A DNA stretch of 64,000 nt from Ricordea florida (lineage: Eukaryota > Cnidaria > Anthozoa > Corallimorpharia > Ricordeidae): the NCBI GenBank assembly GCA_949710005.1, contig OX453275.1, forward strand, positions 3,379,473-3,443,472, in the 5' to 3' direction. Of this stretch, positions 41,701 through 55,800 are shown in pieces. How positions within the stretch are numbered: the stretch's first letter is position 1; every line of letters starts with the position of its first letter. Below the pieces are notes generated by a model that had not been told where the DNA came from, did no database searches, and saw only the letters and a list, made by a program, of their open reading frames with translations. The position numbers were made by a program, and so were the translations under genes.

Positions 41701-44700
41701 GCTGTTGTATATGATCAGAGCGTTTTTGTTTTGCTATAATATTTATAAGAAATCACTTATAGACTGGTCCCTTGGGGAACAGTCAATTTAGATTCCATTG
41801 AATCTTAATGTTCCTCGAGACGAAGTTGAGGGAAACATTGAGATTCCCGGGAAACAAAAGTCACTGTTGCCCTTGGGACCAGTCATTAAGTGTTAAATAT
41901 TGACCCAAGGTCCACTGTAATAGCTGGATATGGTGTTCTGTACAACTATGTAATAACCTCTGTCTATTCTACTCTATACAGTGTTTGCATGGATACTCAC
42001 CCATTTGCCTTCTATTCTACACAGTGTCTCCTTCCCCATTTTTATCTTTCCTGATACATAATTTGACTCACCACTCTTCTTCCAAAATGGCTGGAACAAT
42101 AAATAAAACATAACTTGAGAGCTGTACAGAAAAGAGAGTTTTTCAGACAATTTTTTTTCACCAAATTGGCCTAATTTTATATACCGGTATATACCCTTGT
42201 TATCATTAACAATTTATAGAGTAAGGAAAACGCTCTTTGGTTATTCAGTACATGTACACGTATGTAAAGCAGATGAGAAGGGGTTCAAGCAATGGTTCAA
42301 AAATGGCAAAGGCACATGAAGTGATAATCTGACTGTACAGTATACAGAGCCAATTTCAGTCTTGATGATCCCTGACTCCACAGGACCACTGGTCACTATA
42401 GCTAACACATTGGACAACATACAGCTCAACAACAGGAGAACTAAAGAACAACTTTTCAAACTACGCTTTCCCATCAGAGAATGGAGGTAGTGCTGTGCAA
42501 TGAATGAGATTTCAGAAGTCACTGGTCAGGAGTAATCTATGGTAAATACCTTAAGTTTGAATTCAATTTCAGCTTTGTAGCCTGTTTTTTCGCAGTTAAT
42601 GGTTACTACTCCACCGAGCTCCATTGTTAAAGTACCAATCAAAATACCTGTGCAAAAAAGGAAACTGAACATAAGGTGAAAACTGAAGGGGTGAGAGCAC
42701 AAACATCATATCTCAAAATATTGTACATTCTTCCTTTGCCCAAAATTGGTTGATATTTTGCAAGTGGCATTTGATTCAATGGAAAAGCATTGCCAAGTAT
42801 TCTTTTCACCATTTTCCCCTTATTTTTATAGATGCAGCAAAAATGATTTACAATAGTTTACAATACAATAGTTTATTGACACTTTTCTGATGGGGCTTTT
42901 CAGTGACAATGCTAGAACCCATCCAATTCAAGCAAGTTTAAAGATGACCATGCATTCTACAGTTTGCAAAATCTAGTAGTACACAATGCTCAAAGCAATG
43001 ATCCAGGGGCAAGGCTACAACCAATGAGAAATGCAGGCATCATAATTATTGAAATAACACTCCACTGAGGCTCTGAGGCAAAACGTTTACTCATGTGAGC
43101 ATCTGCATACACAAACACACAAGCCAAGTCTCGGTGGTCCAAAGGGTGCAAGAAGTGCATCTATCCTAATGGACACCTAGATATGAGATGGACACCTCTC
43201 TAGTATGGACAGTCAGGTCCCGTATGGCAATATCTGTCTTAGAGTCAGACGACTGTATCCCCTGTTCAATGGCTATCCAAAGGATAGGTAAAAACTGGCA
43301 ACACTATTGATGGATGGGGATTGTATCAGGCTATGCTGGTTTTTCAATGACTTGGTTAAGGTATAACTTATTCACTGAATAGCATTACCACTGACCTTTA
43401 CAATGAGCATAAGGTAATGTTATAACATACTCCTCTCCAAACCTCAACAGAGTCATGGTACCACAGCCATCCAATATAGCAGACGATGAGTTCCCTGTAG
43501 AGAACCGAATGAAGCAACTTTAAATGAACAGTAGAGGCGCACAAACCTTGAGGTTCCTTCTGCCTCTGTAACTAATCAACGCCTTCCTTTGCCATCTTAA
43601 TGAATTAATTTGCAAAGTATATAATACTTTTCTTAGATCAATAATACAGGTCAATAAAGATTCTCAGACAACAACTTCCACTCAGAATGTCAAAACATCA
43701 ACAAGAGTTTCAGAACTACATGCATGGGGAAGATCAAACTTGACGCACAACTATTGAGATTCCTTGGTTCAAATCATTTTATACAGCTCACAAAAGGCTG
43801 TTATTCTTCTTGTTTTTGTTTAAGACGAATAAAGTTGTAGCTGCAGAACTGACAGACATACCATAAAACTTGGACTTCGCCAAACAGGAACAGTTGACAA
43901 CAAATCCTTCCTGTCTGTTAGACACATAAAAAGCAGACACTGGTGGATGGTGGGACACCTGCTCCGCTACAAAATATGTCTTGGTGCGATTAGGGTGTAA
44001 CCAATAGCAACGGAATGTCTCTCCAAGAATGGGATTGTAAGGCTTCTTAAGACCCTAGAAGGAATCAAGACAGTGCAAACGTTAAGTATATGGGCCAAGA
44101 AAAAAAAACTCAATGAGAATTATTATATACAAATGATATAATTTTTTATACCATGCCATAGAATGCAGGTAAGTGGTTGTATATACACTTAGTCTAGGTA
44201 TATAACAATTTTCATTGCTATATACCTAGATTTTCACTCAACAAAATGAGCACTGTGATTGGTTGATTCTTTGTCACGTGCCCCCAATCAAATTAAAATG
44301 TATCCAGACCAGGATACAGTTGTACAGTTGTTGTCTGCGCGCCAGTTGTATCGTCTTTGTTTGCTTGTTTTTGCTATATTGTGTTTAAAAAAGTCTAAAT
44401 ATACAACAAAGCACTTAACATATTGTCCCTCGAGAAACTAGTTATTTTTGTTTTCCCTCAAGTTCTTTTATATTGAAAATCAAAGAAGACGCAAAGATTC
44501 TCTGTTACTCTGAGTTTTGCGCCTAAACGCTAGGTGCGAAACTCAGAGTCACAGAGAATCGATGCGTCTTCTTTGATTTTCAAACTTATGTATAGTTACT
44601 TAGCTCTGCTATCACAGCATTGAGCACTTTATGCCAAGGTTGACTGTATCTTCATATGTATATATTTATAGATAGTTCTAGAACATTCGAAAGATTATTA

Positions 44701-47700
44701 CAATGAACTATTTATAGAAGGTTATTTCACTTGTTTACATCATGTTAGTGAGTTCTAGAATTCTCTAGAAGGCAGATTGCGTGACTACGCAAACATCCGC
44801 ATACTTAACAGGTTCTAGAAACATCTCTTCATAACAGATGTATAACATAGATTTAAAAACTTTTGACAAACTAGACTAATTATATACATTTTATATACCT
44901 TTTATTATTTTAACACTGAATAACAATAACATGAAGTATTACCTGCACATACAAAAAGTCACAAACCTTTGGTTTTTTGTAAAATCCAGATAAATACCAT
45001 CTAACAACCTCTTTCATCCTGTTGTAGGCATTTTCCTCCCTAGCAGCTCTGCAAAATTCCATGTAGAATGGTATTAACTGTTCAAGTGCAGTATTTGTAA
45101 ATTTGATTGCATGGTATACTTGAACCAATACAGTCAGCTGCTGGAAGGCCAATCAGTGTTAACCTGGAATTACCCAGTACCGGTAATATTTATTATAAAG
45201 CCTAACAAACCTGAATTATATCACTGATCAGCTTTACGCTGTAGGAGCTCTGCTTCAAAGAACAAGGCAGAAGAGAATAATATACTTAATATAAAAGTGG
45301 GTTAGGAATGAGACACTATGGAAAAGAACAGGAGAAGAACCAATTGATCGAGACACAGATCCTACGGAGAAAGTGGCGATGGATTGGCCACACCTTAAGG
45401 AAACCGGCAAACAACATCACCCGGCAGGCACTACGATAGACTCCTCAGGGCAAGAGGAAGAGGGGTCACCCAAAGAACTCCTGGCGAAGAGGTGTAGAGG
45501 CTGAAATGAGGAGTTGGGGCCACACTTGGACGACACTGGCAGGGCTAGCCCAGGACAGAAGCCGATGGAAAACTGAAATTGTCAATGGCCTATGCTACTC
45601 TTGGGGCTAAGGGCTTGAGCTGAGCTGGAGTTAAAGCAATTGTTTTAATTTACAGCAACGTACCATGCTAATGTGTCCTTTCTCTTTGCATGTTTCATGT
45701 CTGCATTAGGATACCTACAGTATGTATGTCCTCACCTTGACAAAATGTCTGCATGGAAGTAAAAGTCAGACAGCTTGTCCAGGAATGATCTTGGTTCAAG
45801 AATAAAGGTTGGTAAAGTGACTCTTGAAAGGTCCATACCAGGTTTAACCTGCCACAAAATGGATTTTAAGGAGCAATAATAAACTGAAATGTCATGTAAT
45901 TTGAATCCTACAGTACTTGAACAGATGCCCACAAGTTTAAACTTCAATCATCTTCTTACCACTAGATGTACTGTATGAAAAATGTACCATCCATTAATGC
46001 TTATTACTATTCTGGCCGAGAGATTTCAGACAGTTGCTGTGTTTGTTACATCTTATTCTGCCAGGCATTTTTTTTAAAATAAGCCCACAGAGTAAAGCAA
46101 ATCATTTGAAAAAAGTAAGTATAGTCATTTTACACACCTGTTATTTTAATGTCTCCTTAAAAAAGGGAAACCCTGGCTTTCTAGAAATCTTGATTGATAT
46201 AGAAACATCATTGTAAATTATCTGCACCTGTATGGAAAGGCTCTGCTCTTTTTAAAAAAAACCTTTCAATCCCATACGGAACAAGTCATTCACCTGCTTC
46301 AGCAAAGCCCACAAAATGCTCTTGTTTTCATCTTCAATCTCCTCCAATGCTTCTCCCTCCTAAACAAAAGCAACTTCAGTTCATAAAATATTACATGGTT
46401 GCAAACTTACAAAGTGGTACCACTGCCTGTTGACAAAGACACCACATTTTCTGCTACAGGGAAAATGCATCTGGGTGTTCAATACCTGTCCTAAATATTC
46501 TTCGCCTTTCTCTTTCACATAAACTGTTTCTATAACTGGTCCTTCATCAACTTCTTCCTCAACCTCTGTAAAGAAATATATTACAAAATTGAAACCTTTG
46601 GGGTGAAACACCTTTCAAAGATTGTTACTTGTACCAACCATGTAATCTATAAATGACTGCATGAGCAGCATCAAACAAGATACAACACAGCTCTTTCAAA
46701 AATATATTTTATTCCATCTAAACTCCACAAGCAACAGCTTTTCTGTTTTCAGGGCTGTGGTAAATGTTTTAATTGTTTATCAAGGTGTGTTCATTTAAAA
46801 ATTATATGAAACACTTTAAGAGCTGCTCACTGACCACCCCACCCCCCCCCCTTCCAGTTCTCCTCAAATCAAACTGTCCTAGCAATCAAGTAGTTAAAAA
46901 TATTTGAAGTTGTACTTTGTACCTTGACTGGTTAGAGGTCCCAATGTGTCATCCACTTCATTTTCTGAGTCAGATTTTTCCTAGACAAATAAAAATTGCT
47001 TTTACCATACATTGCAAGTGAAATACTCTCAGTAGCAACTACAAAAATATGCACTTCTACAGCGGTGTACATGATCTTGTGAATCTTAAAACTGGAAACT
47101 ACTGTACCACTCAAACTTATAGATATTATTCTTCACACATGCACACAGAACAGGCATGCTAATCTATTCTGAAGGAAGTAAAACAGATAAATGAACTCAA
47201 ATTTTCACTAACCATGCCATCATTGCTGTCATCATCTTGGTCTGTCAAGAAAAAAGTCATTGCGTCAGTGATAATAACATTCATTATTTAATTACCTAAC
47301 AGTTAGTAAAGGCCCTTTGATAAGTCAATTTAGTGGGTCGTATTTAAATGTACCAGGGCTTCAACTGTAATTCAACTCTCTAACTCTATGGCATTTTAGC
47401 ACAAGTGCACCCTTAAGCCTCACCCCCAATTATACAAAATTCTCTTATGTGGCCATTTTTATACTTGAGTAAACAGATGGCAGGAGGCCATATTGCAGCA
47501 CCCAAGCTTAACTGACTTCCACATCTGATGCCCAAATACTGACCTGCATTTCACACTCTTGCTACCACCACAAACAAATATACAATGACCATGCAAATCT
47601 GACACTTGTGTTTCTTTCCACCATATTGCTCTATGCTAGAGTACATGAACTTCAATTATTAACATAAGTTGGTAGTAACAGGTCACCTGGAATCCCTTGC

Positions 47701-49818
47701 TCTTCTTCCCTGTCTTCTTTGTCATCTTTACCATAAAGTTCACTCAACCTGGAGAAGAATACAACTTTGCACTTAGCCAAAAAGGTGTAATAAATTATAG
47801 TATTATCAATTCTCACCACAACCATTAATTTTTGATAACAACCTTCAGGTTCTTGATTTCAAGTAATAGATCAAATATGGAGTGTTTGATTACAGACTTA
47901 TTTCACATGAAATGCAGAAGCTACCCAAAAGAATTGACTTAGAAAATGCAAGGAATTAAGGATGCAAAATTGACCAATGTGTGATCTCACATCCAAGTAT
48001 ACATGTATTTCACTGTGCTTGACTTTGCCTTTCACTTATAAATTAGGAATAAGTTTGAGAATATTAGATCAAGGTAATTTGATCAATTCTTGAGTTTTCT
48101 CCTACTGGACACTGCAAGTAAAATTTTCAACAACTTTGTCAAACAAATTTATCAAACTGCCCATTTCCTCAATTGTAAATGAAACCAATCAACAGGCTTT
48201 TTGGAAGCACAGGTTCTGTTTGAATAGTAAGTGTAGCACTCACATTCCCTTGTTATCTTTCTGGATGGTGTAACCTTGGTTCTGTGCCACCTCCAAGGCG
48301 TCCAGCCAACAGTGACCTGATAAAAAAAGAAAAATTAAAACTGAGAATACAGGACTGTCAATAAAGTGTTTAATTAGATGGCTGATAAGTGCTTGAGGAG
48401 CGAATACCTAGGGAGGTCTGGTGGAACCACTCCCCCCTCCCCTCCCCCCAGAAAATTTTGAAATCTGGTGTCTCAAAAATGCCATTCTCAGCATTTCGTA
48501 TGACATATTACATAAGAGCACAGAGGAATCCTGGTAAGTACTTTCAGCACGCAGCACAGACATTGCATTGCAACTTTATGTTAAATTATGTCAAATTATT
48601 ATGTTTAGGCCATTTTCGTCAGAGTAGCCGGAGATATAATCACCAGCTGCCCCTACTAATGACAGCCATGAGAATTAGACATACACTTAAATGCTCTCCC
48701 TAGTTATTTTCTCCATAACAGGTTAAAGAATCTTCCAAAGTGGTGAAACACTTTTGCTACCTCATCAATACTATAACCAGGTAAATGCAACCTGCAGCAT
48801 CCAAGTGCACGTCTGTTGCATATACGGTTCCACACTTCCTCTAACACTACCACTGCTTCAAATTGTTTTCAAGTCATTGTTACAAGAAGTTTCACAATAA
48901 CTTATTCCTCTGGTTTTGCGCTGCCATGATAGATGATTGGCTAAAGTTTCCTGTGCAACCTTCTCCACCAATCAGAAGTAATATTAACCATAACCACTTG
49001 TGGCTAATTCACATTTTCCAATGCTAAATTGGAACTGACAACATGTATTTACTTCAAGTCCTGATTGGACCACTGGACCATATCCAATTTTGGTTTTGGT
49101 TTTACTGCAGTCAGTTTAAAAACTGCTCTTATGTGGCATGGGCAATACTCTTACCATCTGATTCTGACTCTGTCCTCATAATCAGATGATCCTTCGGCAT
49201 AGGTTGGACAATTGCCCCAGCTATCTCCCCCTTAGGACCTTTTGTTGCCCAAATGTAATGTTCCAGGGGGTGGTAGACCTTAAAGCAAAAGCCTTCTTTC
49301 TTCGATGGTCTCTGAACAATCTCACAGCCATTAAGTAGCACTGTACCAACCCACTGACCATGCTGGAAAAAAAAGGAAAGACAGTCAAACATAGAACCAT
49401 GTACAGTGTACATATAACACTACCAATCATTAGCTGAGACACAGTACAATGTGCATCTGTTATGCTAGGTCAAGTAACTGGATTTGCCCAGTGACAACAG
49501 TATTACACAGGCTCCCTACACATAACATATTTAACATACACTAAGCATGAAACAAGCTCTGTTATGCAACTTACTGCATGTATCATTGTTACCTATGATG
49601 AGGATAATAATGATAATGATGATGATGATGATGATGATAACAACGATGTAATGAACTCACTAACTATTAATCAGTTTCATCCATACAAATAATAATATTA
49701 TAAACTAACCGTAATTAATATACTCAACATCTGTACAGATAACATTTAAAACAGGTAAATAAAGTGAGGACTCTGTGTAAACACCAATTAATTTGTAGTA
49801 TTTGTAGTGTCTGTTATA

Positions 49819-49852
<34 letters not shown>

Positions 49853-52800
49853 GTTTGTAGTGTTTGTAAATAGTGTTGTAACTTAAACATTGCATGTATT
49901 TTTTGAAAACTAATAAAAATTATTAAAATACAAAAAAAAAAAAAAAAAAAAAACATCTGTACAGTGCATATTATTAAAAAGAAATGCCAGCACTTGCATT
50001 GCACAACAGAACAATATTTTTCATGCGACAAAAATCGATAACCAAATTAGCATTTGTTTAAAAATCTTCATCTCATTTTGTTTTCTAGTGGGTTAGATAA
50101 TCAACTATTGACCTGGATGTCAGTCGTTTCGCCTACAGGATGATTCGCTTACACATATGCTGCCTCTTTTAGGAACCTTTTGCGTGCCTTTTTCTCTTAG
50201 TCACTGGTACTAAAGTACTAACCCGTATGCCTAATATTACCAAAGATTCTGCACGTACTAACGTGATTACGTACTAAGCCTACGACTTGAAGTGTACTAA
50301 GTGCAACCAGAACTCGGGAATAGCACCAGTACTACCGAAATAAGGGAATGAATAACAACGTACAAGCTCATCCGTCCTTAGTACTAGCGTACTAACGTAC
50401 TAAGGTAATAAATAGGAACGTACGAGCTCATCCGTCCTTAGTACTAGCGTACTAACGTACTAAAGGGAATAAATAGGAACGTACGAGCTCATCTGTCCTT
50501 AGTACTAGCGTACTAACGTACTAACGTACTAAGGAAATGAAGAGGAACGTACGAGCTCATCTGCCCTTAGTACTAGCGTACTAACGTACTAAGGAAATGA
50601 AGAAGAACGTAAGAGCTCATCTGTCCTTAGTACTAGCGTACTAACGTAGTAAGGAAATGAATAAGAACGTACGAGCTCATCTGTCCTTAGTACTAGCGTA
50701 CTAACGTACTAAGAAAATGAATAAGAACGTACGAGCTCATCTGTCCTTAGTACTAGCGTACTAACGTACTAAGGGGATGAATAAGAACGTACGAGCTCAT
50801 TTGTCCTCAGTACTAGCGTACTAACGTACTAAGGAAATGAATAAGAACGTACAAGCTCATCTGTCCTTAGTACTAGCGTACTAACGTACTAAGGGAATGA
50901 ATAAGAACGTACGAGCTCATCTGTCCTTAGTACTAGCGTACTAACGTACTAAGGAAATGAATAAGAACGTACGAGCTCATCTGTCCTTAGTACTAGCGTA
51001 CTAACGTACTAAGGAAATGAATAAGAACGTACAAGCTCATCGTTAAGTTAGTACTAGCGTACTAACGTACTAAGGGAATGAAGAAGAACGTGCGAGCTCA
51101 TCTGTCCTTATTCTTCAAAGATGGCGTCTGGGTTTGTCATGACTGCAGCTATGTATCTGTAGGAGAAGGCGGCTGCTCTAATTTGATCTGGTACGTGGGG
51201 CGGAGAGCAAAGATAATGCGGGAGTGCTTTTGCGCCTTCAGCTTTGCAAGCATGGACTGCTGTTCTACCGCGGGAAGCTCCCTAGTGTAATTCTCGAAGA
51301 TACACTTCATATCTTTCCAGGAGGGGGTATCGAACAGAACAACGGCCGTAACGTGCTCCCGGAACGGCCTTGCGATACTAGTAAACTGCTGTGTCAGCAG
51401 CCAGACGCTTTGCGATACTAGTAAACTGCTGTGTCAGCAGCCAGACGCTTATTCCTAGGTGGCGGGCGCTATAGGCCAGATTTATCAGTTGGTTGGAGCG
51501 TTTCTTCACGTCTTTCGACGCGGCGCAATCGTCCACATAGTTAGTAGAGGAGACTATGTCCAGAATGAGGAGACAGTTGGTTTCCTCGAACAGTGCACTC
51601 AGCCAGCATAGAAGCCTATCCACTGTGTCGTCTTCCTGCGGGAGGACGCAGACGAAGAAGCGGTCGTCGCCTTCTGCGAAGTCTTCGTAAGTTTTGTTGT
51701 GTATGTAGGTGGGGCAAATCCAAACAACGTAGTCGAACGCACCCCGGAATGGCCCGAGAAGCTGTTCGATCACGTACCTCGTTTTCCCACAGTTCGTTGG
51801 ACCGACTATAAGCGCGTTGAACGGAATTTTCCCTGGATCCATCCTCAATATTGGATAGAGTCGAGCTGTCCATTCAAAAGGTGGAACTGTGCATCGGCGA
51901 TGACGAACACGTGGCAGTTCAGATTTCCAGACCCGCCGGTGGCCCGTCGGATCTCGAGCTGCTGTTTACAAGACGCAGGCCGGCCCCGTGGAGAATTGTG
52001 TCCTCTGTGGACCGCAAGTCGACGAATAGCCTAAACTTGTTTTCTGTGTGGAATCGCGTGACATCCATGTCGCTGTTTTCGTTTTCATCTTGGACGAAGT
52101 GCCGAGCCGCCTCCTCCCACAAATCCCTTCCCATGAGGCCCTGGCTGTAGACCTTATTGGGCATCCCCTCGACCGCCACTCTGACCGGGGATATGCCCGG
52201 GCTGACGAACTTTTCGGAGTCTCGTGCCCCTGCGGCATAGGGCTTGACGAACAGGATCAAAAGCCCCTTAATGGAGCGGCGAGGCACGTTGACCGTCTCG
52301 TTGACTATGGAGTCGGTCCCCCTCCTCAATGTCAAGGTCTTGTGGAGGGTCTCGTGGTCGCAGAAGAACATTTTCCCCCCACAGTAGCTGTTTGCGGTTT
52401 CCCTTGCGAGGTCTGCATTACGGACAGCCTCGTACTCCAGCTCTAGCTTGCTTAGCTCGTACCCCAAGGAAGTAGAGTCTTTCCCCACAACGACCTGGCC
52501 GGCGGGGGCCAGCGTTATCTCGAAGGTGAGGGATTCAGCCAGGGCCCTGGGGTACAAGGCGCCATGGTCCCACAAGATCTCGTGATCCAGCGGAATGCGG
52601 TACTTCGAGCCGAACACGCCATCTTTTGCTCCAGACCGTAGCTTCCTGAGGTTCACCGACTGTACGCCTTCAAGAGTCCTGTTCTGCCTCTCTTTTGCCG
52701 TCAGAAAAAGGTCAGAGAATAGGGCGTAGAGTTCGAACCTGTTGGTGTCCTGGATAACCTCCTCTGCGAACTTTAAAGTCATTCGGTTCACGTGCGCCCG

Positions 52801-55800
52801 GGCTACATTGTTGACGACGCTATTGCCCGCATCCCCGCTAACCACGAGGTCGAACACTAGAGCCATGCTGCCGGGGATGATCACCCTCCCCTCGTCGAGC
52901 TGGGGTACAGAACCATACAGGGTTCTCCCGGCGAGGCTTTTGACGGATTGAAAGTAACCCGGTGCCGGGTTCTTTCGCCCTTCATTCCCGGGGCATTTTC
53001 CATGCGTGGTTGGGATATAGCTTCGCGCTGAGTGACATTTTCGTTTATAGCTCTTTGAACGTATGTTCAAAACGGATTCATACCAACATGGAGGAAGAGA
53101 ACACTATAGAGCCCGGGCGCGAAGACCCAACACCAATTGATGACGATGACGAGCGTCAACCTTTGCTCAACGACCCGCGGGGTGAGGAGGGCGGCGCTGA
53201 AAACATCCCAATGGAAGAGCGTGGTGGTCAATTACAGAGAAAGAGACGGATCCATAGAAGAGACCTTGTTCTTAGAAGACCCGCAAGAAGGAACCTCTGG
53301 GGCAGAGATTTTCCAGGAAAGTGCCAGGCAAGAGCTAAAATCCAAGTTCCCCAGAGCCAGCCCATTGGTTCAAGCCTCTTATGAGGATGGACGACTCAAG
53401 GTTAATTTCTTCGGGAAGGCAACAAAATACCCGCTCTTCACTGAAAACAGGAAGACTGGAGAACAAAGGCTCCATCCCAATCTCCCCAAAGAGACTATTG
53501 GGCGGAATGACCAGGGGATCAGCGGAATGACCAGGGGATCAGCGACCTGAATCGGAGTATAGCAGAAAATGAGGAGGTGGCGAACGACCCCACAGCCAGC
53601 GAAACGGAATGCTAGAGCACGTGTGCAAGGGTACAGGACAACACCGCGCGGCTCGAAGAGCTCGAGAGGGAACACGAGAGGCTAGAGGAGGGCCTTCCAC
53701 TGCGCTTCGGGAGTGCCTCAAAGTCAACTTCCGGAAGTACGGGTTCACTCTGACAGCCGTCGCGGTAGCCGTGGGCACAACGATTGGGGTTGTCATAATT
53801 TCTCTCACCAAAGGACTAAAGTAGGTCTCCGCTGGAGTAGGGAAGGGCCTCCAGGAACTAGGCAAAAAAGTAGCCTCGATCCTGCCAGGCCTCCTCGGCT
53901 CAATAGCGAGCTTCGTGTTCAGAGCTGCCGGGGAAGCCGTAAAATTTCTAGGCAAAAATGCGTGGCTCCTCATTCTCGCTGTGGCCGCGTATTTGATCGA
54001 CCGCACGACAAAGAGGTCTTCAAAGTAGATACCTCGAGGCGAAAAAGCCACCCAACGCCGCCACGGTTATTACGGCTATTTTCTGTGCTTCATGGCTGCT
54101 GGTCGGCGCGGAGGGTTCGGGCGGGGTCGGCGGTGTAGAGGTTGAGGTGGCCGCGGATCGGTTTGTTTTCGGGTTTGGAGCCGGAGCAGTTGTTTTCGGG
54201 CTCGGGCTCGGGCCCGGGCCCTCCATGTCGTGCACGCCCACCTTCTTGGATTCGAGGTTGACATCCATGTTAACTCCAAGTCGCATCCCGTCGCCGGTGC
54301 GCTGAAGCGCATTGTTATACCCATGAACGCTTTCGGTGTTCAAGACCATCCGTGCGCCTGGGCTGGTCGCGAGGTTGAGCCACACTTTTGCTTCATCCAC
54401 CGCTAACTGATACCACTGTACGCTTTTGCTGATGTCGGGCAGAACAATGCACTCTTCGATGTGCTGCAGGAACTCTTGCTGTGCCTCGACCGCTGAGCCG
54501 GAATTACCGAGAATCGACGAACGGACATCAACCTGGGAACCTAGGATGCTGTAAACATAGGACTCGGTAGAATGGTTAATCCTCACCTGGCCAGATTTGG
54601 TAAGCCCAGGGCAAGCAGGAGGGATGAAGTAGTCCCATTGCCCCGGTTTAGGGTGTAGGACTATTTTTCCATCCCAGTAAGTGAAGTCGCTGCTGGGGGG
54701 TATTCCAAATTCTCGGCACAGCCGCTCATACGCGACCTCGACGAAACGGTTATTTGTTCGCGAGAAGGTTGGGTCCGCTGGCAGTGCTAAGACACTGTCG
54801 GGCCCCCCCGAGTTTAAAGAGTACTCGTCGCACAGTGGAACCGGAATAGACTGACCACTATCGGCGGCAGATCGAGTCTGGCGTCCGGTTGGAGAACTTG
54901 ATACGACACTCCACATCGTTCCGTCGCGCACCAGTCCGCGAAGTTGAGCTGATTACACCAATAGTGCATGCTGTTGATGTGCTGCTTTTCTGCCCCTTGA
55001 AGATGTCTCAAAACTCTACTGCGAACCACTCCGAAGGCGTGAAGTAGATAAGCTCCCTAACAAGGAGGTCTTTCAGCGCTGGCGGAGTTGAATTGAAATC
55101 ACGGGGCGGGACTCGGAGCCTAGGAGCCGGGTTGAACTGGAGCTCCATAGGAAAACCGGGGTTGGGTTTTTTTGGGCAACCTCTGCGGGTGTATCGGCAG
55201 CGTTTGCCTTGCTTGACGATTTCCCGATCGGAATAAGACCCTCATCTTGTGCATGCTCTACAACTCGTGGCACAATTTGAAAAGTCCGGGGACCATTGCG
55301 TTCAAGAAGGATAGAAGTGGCATTGTGGCGCGGATTTGGAGCCTGGTCCCTACACACCCTATTCTCTGGCAGGGGTTTTGCAGGAATCTTTCGGGTTCGA
55401 AAATCGCGCGCTTGCCCACTATTACCCCCCATCCGGCGGTTTCTCGATCGCAAAAACAGAGAACGCCAACTCCTTGCGAATCAATCAAGAACTCGCAGAC
55501 CTCTTAGGCACGAAAGACAAAGAGATAACCATCATCTCCGTTCCGCGTTTAAACACGCCCAGCACCTATTTCATCTACTGCGACCTCCTTGACCCAGAGC
55601 AAACGCTGTGCAACGGAAAGCCGTCGTTCCTCTTGGCTCTGTTGGAGAAGAAAGGAAGGCCTTACGAAAAAGTCACTTTCATCCAAGAAGGAGGGGCAGT
55701 GTGCGGTAAGCCAAGCGTGTAAGCAATCGCAAGATATTCACTCAATGACTCTGACCGTCAAAGACGAACACGGAGTCTTGCTCGATTTCCGTTCCCTGCC

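Noticed and set aside
50341-51107. CRISPR-like array.
   Set aside because: Units are head-to-tail 60-bp copies without unique spacers, in animal DNA.
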